Shown: positions 53,892-62,051 of the stretch, piece after piece
Layout of the letters: each line of letters starts with the position of its first letter
Position numbering within the stretch: position 1 is the stretch's first letter
From: Synechococcus sp. CB0101
GTDB taxonomy: Bacteria > Cyanobacteriota > Cyanobacteriia > PCC-6307 > Cyanobiaceae
Length of the DNA stretch: 64,000 nt
Reading direction: 5' to 3'
Assembly (NCBI RefSeq): GCF_000179235.2
Contig: NZ_CP039373.1
Coordinates: 248,032 to 312,031, forward strand
The notes under the pieces: generated by a model
Database searches by the model: none
What the model was told of the DNA's origin: nothing
Seen by the model: only the letters and a program-made list of their open reading frames with translations
Program-made: the position numbers and the translations under genes

Positions 53892-55319
53892 TCAACGGCC
53901 TCCCACGGTGATCGAATCCACCTTGATGTGGGGTTGGCCCACGGTGACAAAAATGCTGCCGCTCACAGAGCCGCAGAAGCCGGCAGCGAGTTCGAGGTCG
54001 TTGGCGCACATGGAGATGCGCGGCATCACCTCCTTGGCTTCGCCGATCAAGGTGGCGCCCTTCACCGGCTTGGTGAGTTGGCCGTTCTCGATCAGGTACC
54101 CCTCCTCTACCGCGAAGTTGAACTGGCCGGTCGGGCCCACGCTGCCGCCGCCCATGGATTTGCAGTAGAGGCCCTTGTCCACCGAGGCGATTAGCTGCTC
54201 GGGCGTGTGCGGCCCGGCATCGATATAGGTGTTGCGCATGCGGCTGGCGGCCGCAAACGTGTGGCTCTGGCGGCGGCCGCTGCCGGTGCGGGCATGGCCG
54301 GTGCGCAGTTCACCGGCGCGGTCGCTGATGAAGCGCTGCAGCACGCCGTTCTGGATCAGCACCGTGCGTTGGGCTTCCATGCCCTCGTCGTCCATCGACA
54401 GGGAGCCAAAGGCGCCACCGGTGAGGCCTTCATCGATGGCGGTGACGGCCTCATGGGCAATCGACTCACCCACCCGTTCGGCGAAGGGGGTGGTGCCCCG
54501 TTCCACCTGGGTGGTTTCCAGCAGGTGGCCGCAGGCTTCATGGAAGATCACGCCACCGAAGCGGTTGGCGAGCACTGCCGGCATCTGGCCGGCTTCCACG
54601 TAGTCGGCATAGAGCATCGTGCCGGCACTGCCGCACACCTCCGCGGCAGACGCCGTGGCATCCCAGCGGCGCAGATCATCAGGTTGATCGGAGGTGCCGT
54701 AGCGACGGCCGACGCCGGCGCGGTGTTCACCATCGGCGGCCAGCACGTTTAGCCCCACCGATTGGTGCAGGCGAATGTCGCGGCCGAAGGTGCCATCGCT
54801 GGCTGCCACCAGCACCTCTTGCCAGTCGCGGGCATAGCTGCCGCGGCGCGCCTGCAGGTGGCTGCCCTGGCGCTGTAGTTGATCGGTGCCCTCCAGCAGG
54901 CGGGCGGTGGCCTCCTGGATCTGGGGGCAGCGCTGCAGCCAGTCACCCTTGCTGGCGGCGAAATCCCGCAGCGCCGGCAGACCGTCAAAGCTGCTGCGGC
55001 CGTTGGCACTGGTGGCCAAGCCGAGCATGCCCAGCGCTTGCTCGAGGGCGCGGCGCAGGCCGGCGGGGCTCAGGTCGTTGGTGCTCACGAAGCCATCGCG
55101 CTTGCCCAGGAACACCCGGATCCCGGCTCCCATGCCGAAGGCGGGGGTCACGCTGGTGATCGTGTCTTGCTCAGCCAGAACGCCGAGGTGATCGGTGCGC
55201 TCGAGGAACACTTCCACCAGATCGGCCCCGGCGGCACGGCCGCTGGCCAGCAGATCTTCCAGGGCTGGGCTCCAGTGGCTATCGAGGACGCCAGTGGTTG
55301 GCGGTGCTGCAGCGATCAC
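53892..55319 (-). CDS. tldD: TldD-type catalytic metalloprotease subunit
   Basis: The 475-residue catalytic subunit. It has [18 protein letters not shown], the HExxxH zinc motif of TldD, and a further Cys/Gly-rich end ([37 protein letters not shown]) that is typical of the family. Cytoplasmic, full length. It precedes the tldE homologue by 2 bp and is first in the tldD-tldE-fmt operon. The acsF terminator lies just upstream. Confidence 0.94.
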   Translation of the reverse strand: MIAAAPPTTGVLDSHWSPALEDLLASGRAAGADLVEVFLERTDHLGVLAEQDTITSVTPAFGMGAGIRVFLGKRDGFVSTNDLSPAGLRRALEQALGMLGLATSANGRSSFDGLPALRDFAASKGDWLQRCPQIQEATARLLEGTDQLQRQGSHLQARRGSYARDWQEVLVAASDGTFGRDIRLHQSVGLNVLAADGEHRAGVGRRYGTSDQPDDLRRWDATASAAEVCGSAGTMLYADYVEAGQMPAVLANRFGGVIFHEACGHLLETTQVERGTTPFAERVGESIAHEAVTAIDEGLTGGAFGSLSMDDEGMEAQRTVLIQNGVLQRFISDRAGELRTGHARTGSGRRQSHTFAAASRMRNTYIDAGPHTPEQLIASVDKGLYCKSMGGGSVGPTGQFNFAVEEGYLIENGQLTKPVKGATLIGEAKEVMPRISMCANDLELAAGFCGSVSGSIFVTVGQPHIKVDSITVGGR

Positions 55320-55375
55320 GCGGTTGCGGGTGGTGAGGGTGGAGCCCTACCGGGCTTGAAGCTGTTGATTTCCTA

Positions 55376-55409
55376 GCAAAAAGGCCCCAGCCACAGGGGC
55401 TGGGGCCTT
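55376..55409 (-). terminator. Rho-independent terminator of acsF
   Basis: On the minus strand AAGGCCCCAGCC and GGCTGGGGCCTT form a perfect 12-bp stem with a five-base loop, followed by a run of U. It lies 25 bp after the acsF stop. It also isolates the tldD operon from read-through. Confidence 0.93.
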
Positions 55410-55433
55410 CAGCGCAGAGGCAGGTTCGAGAGA

Positions 55434-56528
55434 TCAGCGCACGGCCGGCTGGAACTGCTCGCTGCGGATCGGGCTCATCAGGAAGAGCTTGGCCATCTCA
55501 GCGGCGTTGGCCACCCAGTAAGGCAGCTTGCGCAGCAGCTTCACCGGCGCAATGGCGTTGCTCGCGTCGGCGGCAGCCAGCTCGTTGTTGTTGCGCACCA
55601 GCTGCTCGAGACCCTCGTAAAACTTCGGATGGTCCACGTTGAGCACCACCGGGAAGACCCGAGCGGAGGTCTCGTTGGTTTTGGCGATCACGTACTTGTC
55701 GTACTCGCGGGCATCGAGGCCAAGGGCTTCGTAGAACTCCTTGCGGGCCACGTCGCGCACGTACATGGTGGCGAACACGGCCAGCAGGAAGAAGCGGCAC
55801 CACAGGCGGGCACGCAGGCCGGTCACGCTCTTGGGCTGTGCCTTCATCAGGGCGTCGAAGAAGTCGCCGTGGCGGTTCTCGTCCTGGCACCAGTTCTCGA
55901 AGAAACTGAAGATCGGGAAGATCTTGCTGTCAGGGTTCTTCTCGAGGTGGCGGAAGATGGCGATATAGCGCCAGTAGCCGATCTTCTCGCTCAGGTAGGT
56001 GGCGTAGAAGATGTATTCCGGCTTGAAGTAGGTATAGGCCTTGCTGGCGGTGAGGAAGCCGAGGTCGAGCTGCAGCCCGAAATCGCTCATCGCTTTGTTG
56101 AGGAAACCGGCATGGCGGGCCTCATCGCGGGCCATGTGGGCGAAACACTCGGCCAGCAGTGGGTTCTTCTCTTTGATGCGGCGGCTCAGCTCCTTGTAAA
56201 GCAAGAAGCCAGAGAACTCGGAGGTGCAGCTCTGCTCGAGAAACTCCACAAACACCCGGCGGGTGTCGGGATCGAGCTTGTCGGCGGCGCCTTCGAATTC
56301 TTCGTTGCGAACGAAGTGGTGGCGGTTGTAGTCCTTGCGGAATTCTTCGCAGATGGCCTCGAGCTCAGCCTCGTTGGGGCTGAGGTCCATGGCCGCCATG
56401 GCCTCGAAATCCGTGGTGTAGAAGCGCGGGGTGAGGATCGTGTCCTTCACCGGGTCTTTGATGGCCGGCGCGTCGGGTGTGCCGATGGCTGTTGCGGTAT
56501 CGGGCGTAGCAACGGCTGGAGGCACCAT
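55434..56528 (-). CDS. acsF: Mg-protoporphyrin IX monomethyl ester oxidative cyclase (aerobic)
   Basis: Di-iron enzyme that forms the fifth ring of chlorophyll from Mg-protoporphyrin monomethyl ester using O2. The 364 residues are full length after a Pro/Ala-rich start. Iron ligands are visible as Glu in [16 protein letters not shown] in [11 protein letters not shown], and DENRH in [12 protein letters not shown]. Further family blocks ([35 protein letters not shown]) are present. It ends at a strong terminator and starts 97 bp after the DUF2996 gene. With chlH at 5.7-9.7 kb this window holds two separated chlorophyll genes. Confidence 0.97.
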   Translation of the reverse strand: MVPPAVATPDTATAIGTPDAPAIKDPVKDTILTPRFYTTDFEAMAAMDLSPNEAELEAICEEFRKDYNRHHFVRNEEFEGAADKLDPDTRRVFVEFLEQSCTSEFSGFLLYKELSRRIKEKNPLLAECFAHMARDEARHAGFLNKAMSDFGLQLDLGFLTASKAYTYFKPEYIFYATYLSEKIGYWRYIAIFRHLEKNPDSKIFPIFSFFENWCQDENRHGDFFDALMKAQPKSVTGLRARLWCRFFLLAVFATMYVRDVARKEFYEALGLDAREYDKYVIAKTNETSARVFPVVLNVDHPKFYEGLEQLVRNNNELAAADASNAIAPVKLLRKLPYWVANAAEMAKLFLMSPIRSEQFQPAVR

Positions 56529-56625
56529 CGGGATGGGTCTACGGACGGAAGCTCCATCGTAGGGGGACCCGCGGTGGTGCTGAGGCTCAGCTTCACCAGC
56601 TGGAACTGAGCTTCTGGCGAGGGGC

Positions 56626-57057
56626 TTAGTTGGCCCCCAGCCACTTCTGGCCGTTCAGGCGTTGCACCAGACGCGACACCAGCAGCGCCAGGGTCATCTT
56701 CTTCTCGTCGATCAGGAACGACTCCAGGAGGCTGGGCTCGGCGCCGGCTTCGGCCACGGCAATGGTTTTGGCGGAGCTGATCGCATCGCTGGTGAAGCAC
56801 AGCCAGAAGCGGCGGGCCTGGGGGAGCTCGCCCACCACCATCCAGCAGGGGCTGCCCACCACGGGCATCGGCCCCTGCTCAAAGCGCAGCTCACAGGCAG
56901 GGCCGCCGTAGGCCTCGATCTCCTTGGCGATGGCCGGGATCAGCAGGTTGGGGACGAAGTCGGCAAAAGGCTTGTCCTCCGGTGCCGGGGGTTTGGCCGG
57001 CTTGGCGGGGGCCGCTTCAGCGGGCTTGGCCTGGGCTGGCTGGGCGGAATCGGTCAC
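56626..57057 (-). CDS. DUF2996 family protein
   Basis: A 143-residue soluble protein: a Lys/Pro/Ala-rich first 28 residues, then the DUF2996 domain ([49 protein letters not shown]..., [54 protein letters not shown]). The family is cyanobacterial/plastid, and I know no proven function beyond a link to photosynthesis genes. It lies upstream of acsF, on the same strand. Confidence 0.8.
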   Translation of the reverse strand: MTDSAQPAQAKPAEAAPAKPAKPPAPEDKPFADFVPNLLIPAIAKEIEAYGGPACELRFEQGPMPVVGSPCWMVVGELPQARRFWLCFTSDAISSAKTIAVAEAGAEPSLLESFLIDEKKMTLALLVSRLVQRLNGQKWLGAN

Positions 57058-57097
57058 CGTCGCAGGCCTCGGGGAAGACGCAGGCGAACTTTAGAGA

Positions 57098-57628
57098 TCA
57101 CCAGTCCTCGCTGAGCGCGGTGTTCCAGTCGCTGTTGTCGTCTGTGGGGGCTGGGGCTTGGGCCGGTGCTGGGCTCTTGACGGCTTGGGTGCTGCCGGCC
57201 GCTGATGATCCCTTGCGGATCACCCGGAATGGAACCGACACCGTCGGTGCTGGTTCGCCGGCACTGCGAGCCGGGCCAGCCCAGGCAAACGGGCGCTGAG
57301 CGGAATCGCTGGTCGACCCATTGGAACGGGCTGGCTCGCTGCGCGATTCCTGCCAGTCGTCGCGTTCGTCATCGCTTCGCCGGCGCACCTGGCGGCGCGG
57401 TGCCACAGCTGCGACCTGACCTTGCAGGGCCAGGGCTGTGCCGCCAGCGCTCATCGCCGCCCCCAGGCCTGCGGCGGCGGCCAGCCAGCCGCCGAGGGGC
57501 CAGGCCGGTGAGCTCCAGGTGAGGAGCCGCACGCTCACGCCGGGTCTCGGGTTGATGGCCGACACCAGCAGCACCGCCAGCAGGGGGGAGAGCAGCGGAA
57601 CCAGCAGGAGGCGTTGCAGCACAGGCAC
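57098..57628 (-). CDS. Conserved membrane protein with disordered C-terminal half
   Basis: A 176-residue protein with two membrane segments at about 5-25 and 45-66 and a charged, Ser/Pro/Ala-rich tail ending in DDNSDWNTALSEDW, a Trp-containing end often seen in conserved picocyanobacterial proteins. The tail probably lies in the cytoplasm (RRQVRRRSDDERDD). No family function recognised. It starts 12 bp after the UbiX-like gene and precedes the DUF2996 gene. Confidence 0.6.
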   Translation of the reverse strand: MPVLQRLLLVPLLSPLLAVLLVSAINPRPGVSVRLLTWSSPAWPLGGWLAAAAGLGAAMSAGGTALALQGQVAAVAPRRQVRRRSDDERDDWQESRSEPARSNGSTSDSAQRPFAWAGPARSAGEPAPTVSVPFRVIRKGSSAAGSTQAVKSPAPAQAPAPTDDNSDWNTALSEDW

Positions 57629-57640
57629 AGGGGGCAGGGC

Positions 57641-58270
57641 TCAGGACTGGATCGGGCCGCTCCAGCGCTGCAGGTTGCCCAGGTCATAGCCGAGGCAATC
57701 GAACACCCGGATCACGAGAAAGTCCACCATCTCTTCAATGCTGGTGGGCTGGTGGTACCAGGCCGGCACGGGTGGCGCGATGCGGGCACCGGCTTCGGCC
57801 AGGGCCGTGAGGTTGCGGAGGTGCACCAGGTTCCAGGGGGTTTCTCGCGGGCAGATCACCAGCGGCCGCCCTTCCTTGAGGTGCACATCGGCGCAGCGTT
57901 CGAGCAGATCGGTGGCCACACCGGAGGCGATCCGGCCTACGGCGCCCATCGAGCAGGGCAGGATCACCATCCCCCGGGTGCGATAGCTGCCGCTGGCGAT
58001 GCCGGTGGCTTGATCGTTCCAGCGGTGGCAGCGCAGGGAGCCGCTCTCGCAGCCGGTGCGCTCGCGCCAGAAACGCTCCTGGGCGTCGGGTTCGCTCGGG
58101 ACCCGCACACCCAGCTCCGCTTGCCAGACGCCGATGGCACCGCGGCTCACCACCAGCTCGACCCGTTCCTCGGCCTGCAGCAACAACTGCAGGGCACGCT
58201 GGGCCAAGGGCTGGGCGCTCGCCCCCGAGACGGCCAACACAATCGGATCGTGCCCCTGAGGGTGGCTCAA
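57641..58270 (-). CDS. ubiX: UbiX-like flavin prenyltransferase, TTG start
   Basis: Makes prenylated FMN, the cofactor of UbiD-type decarboxylases used in quinone synthesis. The 209 residues show the FMN-binding opening (IVLAVSGASAQPLAQRALQLL), SYRTRGMVILPCSMGAVGRIASGVATDLL and the substrate phosphate part LVICPRETPWNLVHLRNL. The start is TTG 58268-58270 with GAGGAG seven bases upstream; the longer ATG frame would lie inside the RNase-like gene. It begins 4 bp after that gene. No ubiD lies in the window; it must be elsewhere. Confidence 0.87.
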   Translation of the reverse strand: MSHPQGHDPIVLAVSGASAQPLAQRALQLLLQAEERVELVVSRGAIGVWQAELGVRVPSEPDAQERFWRERTGCESGSLRCHRWNDQATGIASGSYRTRGMVILPCSMGAVGRIASGVATDLLERCADVHLKEGRPLVICPRETPWNLVHLRNLTALAEAGARIAPPVPAWYHQPTSIEEMVDFLVIRVFDCLGYDLGNLQRWSGPIQS

Positions 58271-58274
58271 GCGT

Positions 58275-60584
58275 TCACTCCTCGCCGGCGTCGCTGTCGT
58301 CAGCGCCGTTGTCGTCAGCACCGTGATCGCCGTCGCTATCGGGCACGTATTCCTCGTAGCCCTCGGGGAGCACCACCGCCAGATCGATCTGGTGACGCAG
58401 CACATCCACCTTTTGGATGGTCACCTCAACGGCATCTCCAAGCATGTAGGTGCGGCGGTTCTTGCGGCCCACCAGGCGGTTCTGGCGCGAGCGGTACTCG
58501 TACCAGTCGTCCTTGAGGGAGCTCACATGCACCAGGCCCTCCACCTGGGAGGGGGGCACCTCCACGAAGAAGCCGTAGCTCTGCACACCGCTGATCACGC
58601 CGGTCAGGGTCTGACCCACCAGCGGCTCGGCCTGGCGAGCCTGGGCCATGGCCAGGGCGTCGTTCTGCAGCTCGGCGGCGAAGCGGCAGCGCCCATTCAG
58701 ACGGTGCAACAGTGCCGTGCTGCGGCCCTCCTCGAGCGGTTGGATCTGGCTGGGGGGCATGAGCGGCCAGTCGATCAAGCCGTGGCTGCTGTCGCCGGCG
58801 ATGTCGACGCGGGTCTTGTGGCGCACCGATGGCCGGTCTTTGCCTTCGCTCAGCAGCAGGCTGAGCACGTGCTGGTTCCAGAGGTCGGCGTAGTGCAGGC
58901 CGGGGCAGCACCAGGGGGCCAGGGCGACGGGTTCACCCGCCACGGCATTGGCACCGGCCTCGCTGCTGAAGGTGACGGGCTTGAGCGGTTCGCGCAGTTG
59001 CTGCTGGAGTACACGGCAGCGATCGCTGCCGGCGAAGGCCTGAGCCAGTTCCTGGGCGGTGGCGTTGCCATCGGCAGACAGCTCCAGGGGAATCTCCAGG
59101 GCTAAGGCCGCCTTGGCCACATCGTTGAGGGCCTCCGTATCGGGGGCTGGATTCACGGCAAAGATCGCCGGCAGCTCGAGGGCGGCCAGGTGGCGTCCGA
59201 GGGCGCGATGGGCGGGGATCACCAGTTCCCGCAACAGGCCTGAGGGTTCGGTGGCTGGATCCAGCTGCACCAGCCAACCCTGGCGGCTTTCATCCGGTTC
59301 GGGAATGGCCAGATCGCCGAGATCGTCGATCGCCGGCATCGCCAGATCCAGATCGATCGAGCCGCTGGCCAGGCGTTGCTGACGCAACTGCTGGGCCAGG
59401 GCGATCAGTTGCTCCAGCAGGGGCAGCTGATCCTTGAGGGCTTTGAGGGCGGCTGGGGTGGTGCGGGCCTTCGGTTTGCGCTCAGCTAGGGCCTGCAGGG
59501 CCTTGGCATCCACAACGCCATCCACCTTGATGGTGCTGCGGCAGAAGCGGTAGTGCTCCAGCTGGCCTTCGGCGTTGAGGTCGAGCACCACCGAGAGCGC
59601 TGCCTCGCTGTTGCCGGGTTTGAAGGCGGCCGCTTTGGTGAGCGCAGGGGTGAGCAGCGGCAGCCAGCTGCTGCCGAGGCAGAGGGCTTCTGCCTGCTCG
59701 CGCAGGTGCAGGTCGAGGGCGCTGGCGAAGCCGAGGCGTTCAGCCACGGCAGGGGCATGCACCCACAGCCGCTGGCCGCTCTCGGTGCTCTCCAGCGACA
59801 CCGCCGGAAGGATCGGCGCTTCGGCGCTGCTCCACGGCTGCAGCAGCAGGGTGGGCAGGGCGGTGAGGTCGTCGCGCTCTTTGGCTTCGAGGCTCTTGAG
59901 GGTGGCTTTCGGTGCGGCCGGTTGATCGCGCAGCCCGTGCTTGGTGATCAGCAGGTCAAGATCGGCTTCTGGACCGGCATTCACAGGCAGGCTGCGGGCC
60001 ACATGTCCCTGGGAGGGCAGTTGCCCCACCGGGTAACGATCCACCTTCACCTCCACCACGGCTTCATCGGCCGGGGTGAGGTATTGGCTGTCGCTGGCGG
60101 GCAGCTCGATGCTGGCCAGCAGCCGATCATCGAGGGGAACCGCGAGCAGGCGCTCGTTCTGCTGCTCCACCTGAGCGAGCAGGCTGGTGGTGCTGCGCTC
60201 CAGGATGCATTGCACACCCCCTTCGGGTGAGCGGCGCCGGCCTCCTTCGCGGGTGATGCGCACCAGCACCCGGTCGCCATTCCAGGCGTGGTTGAGCTGG
60301 TTGTCGCGGATGTAGATGTCTTCGCCGCCGTCGTTCCGCAGGGCGAAGCAGAAGCCTTTGCTGCTGCAGCGCAGGCGGGCTTCGATCAGCCCTTCATCGT
60401 CGACGCGGCTGATGCCCGCATCGGTTTCTTCGAGCACGCCCACGCGCACCAGGGCGGTGAGGGCGATGCGCAGTTGTGCCTGATCGGCTTTGCTGCTGAG
60501 CCCCAGGGCCTTTTCCAGGGAGCTGAGGCTGCACTGCTCCTGGGCGGGCAGCTGGTCGATCAGGTCGGCGACCGTGAATTTCAT
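58275..60584 (-). CDS. RNase II/R-family protein lacking catalytic motifs, with S1 domain
   Basis: A 769-residue protein with the layout of RNase II/R: an N-terminal helix-turn-helix-like part, cold-shock-like domains (GFCFALRNDGGEDIYIRDNQLNHAWNGDRVLVRI), an RNB-like region at about 238-590, and an S1 domain at about 658-738 (TGVISGVQSYGFFVEVPPSQVEGLVHVSSL). The RNB active site is missing. Where family members have the four-Asp loop (D-x-D-FDDA type) after TALPT, this protein reads LLLQPWSSAEAPILPAVSLE. The later HFTSPIRRYADL motif reads PWCCPGLHYADL. It may bind RNA without degrading it. It begins 5 bp after the first Gdt1-type gene on the same strand. Confidence 0.85.
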   Translation of the reverse strand: MKFTVADLIDQLPAQEQCSLSSLEKALGLSSKADQAQLRIALTALVRVGVLEETDAGISRVDDEGLIEARLRCSSKGFCFALRNDGGEDIYIRDNQLNHAWNGDRVLVRITREGGRRRSPEGGVQCILERSTTSLLAQVEQQNERLLAVPLDDRLLASIELPASDSQYLTPADEAVVEVKVDRYPVGQLPSQGHVARSLPVNAGPEADLDLLITKHGLRDQPAAPKATLKSLEAKERDDLTALPTLLLQPWSSAEAPILPAVSLESTESGQRLWVHAPAVAERLGFASALDLHLREQAEALCLGSSWLPLLTPALTKAAAFKPGNSEAALSVVLDLNAEGQLEHYRFCRSTIKVDGVVDAKALQALAERKPKARTTPAALKALKDQLPLLEQLIALAQQLRQQRLASGSIDLDLAMPAIDDLGDLAIPEPDESRQGWLVQLDPATEPSGLLRELVIPAHRALGRHLAALELPAIFAVNPAPDTEALNDVAKAALALEIPLELSADGNATAQELAQAFAGSDRCRVLQQQLREPLKPVTFSSEAGANAVAGEPVALAPWCCPGLHYADLWNQHVLSLLLSEGKDRPSVRHKTRVDIAGDSSHGLIDWPLMPPSQIQPLEEGRSTALLHRLNGRCRFAAELQNDALAMAQARQAEPLVGQTLTGVISGVQSYGFFVEVPPSQVEGLVHVSSLKDDWYEYRSRQNRLVGRKNRRTYMLGDAVEVTIQKVDVLRHQIDLAVVLPEGYEEYVPDSDGDHGADDNGADDSDAGEE

Positions 60585-60589
60585 GATCT

Positions 60590-60988
60590 TCAGGGGGCAT
60601 CGGTGGCCATAACGCCCCGACGATCTGGGTGCCTGGTTCTGGAGACGGCCAACGCCCCCGGAACTGCACGAACTCCCAAATCTAGGATCGCGATCAATGC
60701 GTTGGCCTCGGTTTCGCTGCCGGCCTTCAGCAACAGGCGCGTGCCGATCACCAGGAATCCCACCGAGGCGGCCAACTGCAAGGCATCGGGGGGGATCACG
60801 GCGGAGAGGGATCCCCCCGCTCCGGCGCCCAGCAGGCTGGCGAGCACCAGCGCCGCTGAACTACCGGCAAACACCGCGCCGCTGCGGCTGGAGGTGCCGC
60901 TGATGGTCACGATCGCCAGCTGCGTTTTATCGCCCAGCTCCGCCAGGAAAACTGTGGCGAAGGTGGAGGCGAGAAGGGGCAATTCCAT
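60590..60988 (-). CDS. Half-size Gdt1/UPF0016 cation exchanger, copy 1
   Basis: A 132-residue membrane protein with about three helices and one copy of the family motif, FATVFLAELGDKTQLAIVTIS (E-x-GD-K-T). Full-size members (Mnx in cyanobacteria, PAM71 in plants) have two such units and move manganese or calcium into thylakoids or out of the cell. Here a second half-size gene lies 34 bp upstream on the same strand, so the two probably assemble as a heterodimer, as proposed for 'hemi' manganese exchangers. The C-terminal ~30 residues are extra and not membrane-like. The RNase-like gene follows after 5 bp. Confidence 0.85.
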   Translation of the reverse strand: MELPLLASTFATVFLAELGDKTQLAIVTISGTSSRSGAVFAGSSAALVLASLLGAGAGGSLSAVIPPDALQLAASVGFLVIGTRLLLKAGSETEANALIAILDLGVRAVPGALAVSRTRHPDRRGVMATDAP

Positions 60989-61022
60989 GGCTTAGGCGTG
61001 TTGGGGTAACGGCAGCAAACGA

Positions 61023-61376
61023 TCAGGAGAGGGGAAACATGCTCATGGCGGCCTGGCGGCCAAGCCACAGGCCCAGGCCGATCATCAGGATTCCGGCGAG
61101 GCGCTCCAGCTGTTGCGGCGGCAGCACCCGAGAGAGCCAACGGCCCAGCAGCACGCCCACCAGGCTGGAGCTGATCAGAGCGAGCGAGGCGCCCACAAAC
61201 ACCAGCACAGGCCTTCCGGATTCCGCGGAGAGCAGCAGTGCTGCCAACTGGGTTTTGTCGCCCAGTTCCGCCAGGAACACCGTGGTGAAGGTGGTGAGAA
61301 ACACCGCCCCAAAGCTGCCGGCTTTGTTGGCGTCGGTTGGTGTCTCGTTGCTGGGCGCGTCGCTGGGGTCGGCCAT
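61023..61376 (-). CDS. Half-size Gdt1/UPF0016 cation exchanger, copy 2
   Basis: A 117-residue membrane protein with a polar first 22 residues and three helices. Its single motif is FTTVFLAELGDKTQLAALLLS. Partner of the 132-residue copy just downstream; together they supply the two conserved E-x-GDKT sites. Family knowledge points to manganese or calcium export, which fits the nearby psb30 and the strong demand of photosystem II for manganese. It starts 26 bp after the Cys-cluster gene. Confidence 0.85.
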   Translation of the reverse strand: MADPSDAPSNETPTDANKAGSFGAVFLTTFTTVFLAELGDKTQLAALLLSAESGRPVLVFVGASLALISSSLVGVLLGRWLSRVLPPQQLERLAGILMIGLGLWLGRQAAMSMFPLS

Positions 61377-61402
61377 CGGCTGAGCGGAAGGTGGCGCGGA
61401 TT

Positions 61403-61765
61403 TCAGGGAGCCGGCTGGCGGATCGCCTGCTCGAAACGCTTCATCACCATGCCACGACCGCCGTGTTCGCAGCGGATCTGCTGCCGGCAGCAGGCGATGG
61501 CGAACGCATTGGCTTCATCGGGTTCCACACCGAAGAGCCCTGCGAGATTCTCCACACGGCAGAAGAAGGGCCGCTCCTCATAGATGCGGCAGCTGCTGGA
61601 GCCGGTGTCGTAGTGGATGCACCAGCCATCGGGGCCCACCATCTCCAGGTATTGCTGCTGCTGTTCGGGGTTGAGGGCATCTAGCGCTTCATTGCGTTCG
61701 CCAGGATCCAGCCGGCAGCACGACCCACAGCCGCTGATGCAGCGCCAGTGCAGCGTTTCGCTCAT
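61403..61765 (-). CDS. YkgJ-type cysteine-cluster protein
   Basis: A 120-residue soluble protein with the CxxCxxCC pattern (CISGCGSCCRLDP) and further Cys in WCIHYDTGSSSCRIYEERPFFCRV and ACCRQQIRCEH. The family (YkgJ/CxxCxxCC) probably binds zinc or an iron-sulfur cluster; exact function unknown. It heads a minus-strand cluster with the two Gdt1-type genes and is divergent from psb30 across 108 bp containing a strong inverted repeat. Confidence 0.85.
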   Translation of the reverse strand: MSETLHWRCISGCGSCCRLDPGERNEALDALNPEQQQQYLEMVGPDGWCIHYDTGSSSCRIYEERPFFCRVENLAGLFGVEPDEANAFAIACCRQQIRCEHGGRGMVMKRFEQAIRQPAP

Positions 61766-61772
61766 CGCTCAA

Positions 61773-61793
61773 GCTGTGACAACCCGTCACAGC
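61773..61793. promoter_or_regulatory. Perfect inverted repeat between the YkgJ-type gene and psb30
   Basis: GCTGTGAC and GTCACAGC face each other across five bases, 8 bp before the YkgJ-type start and 81 bp before psb30. The TGTGA/TCACA half-sites resemble CRP-family sites, but the spacing is one base longer than usual. It could be an operator for the cation-exchanger cluster. Confidence 0.4.
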
Positions 61794-61873
61794 AGCTTGC
61801 AGCAACGCCGCTTGCGCAGCGGTGGGCACCGTAATCTTGAGCACGACCGTTCTTGCTGCAGAGCCGCTCTCCC

Positions 61874-61981
61874 ATGGGAATCGATTTCCATCTGATCGCC
61901 AACTTTGCGGCCCTGTTCCTGATCACGATCGTCGGCCCCGCCGTGATCTTCATCCTCTTCTACCGCCGCGGCGCCCTCTGA
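61874..61981 (+). CDS. psb30: Photosystem II protein Psb30 (Ycf12)
   Basis: A 35-residue single-helix subunit of photosystem II, read directly from ATG 61874 to TGA 61981. The peptide [19 protein letters not shown] continues to [15 protein letters not shown], matching the conserved Psb30/Ycf12 sequence, including the FYRRGAL end. It stabilises PSII near PsbE/J and PsbK. The gene is alone and ends at a terminator. Confidence 0.96.
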   Translation: MGIDFHLIANFAALFLITIVGPAVIFILFYRRGAL

Positions 61982-62009
61982 TCGCACGCCGAGAAGCGCA
62001 TCGCTGCAC

Positions 62010-62039
62010 ACCCCAGGCCCAGGCGGGTCTGGGGTTTTT
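62010..62039 (+). terminator. Rho-independent terminator of psb30
   Basis: ACCCCAG pairs with CTGGGGT and an inner GCCC with GGGT, giving an 11-bp stem with one wobble pair and a four-base loop, then TTTTT. It lies 28 bp after the psb30 stop. Confidence 0.87.
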
Positions 62040-62051
62040 GCTGTGAAGCGA

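Noticed and set aside
56579-56591. Palindrome GCTGAGGCTCAGC upstream of acsF
   Set aside because: Perfect but short and GC-rich; such palindromes are expected by chance in this composition, and no promoter element lines up with it.
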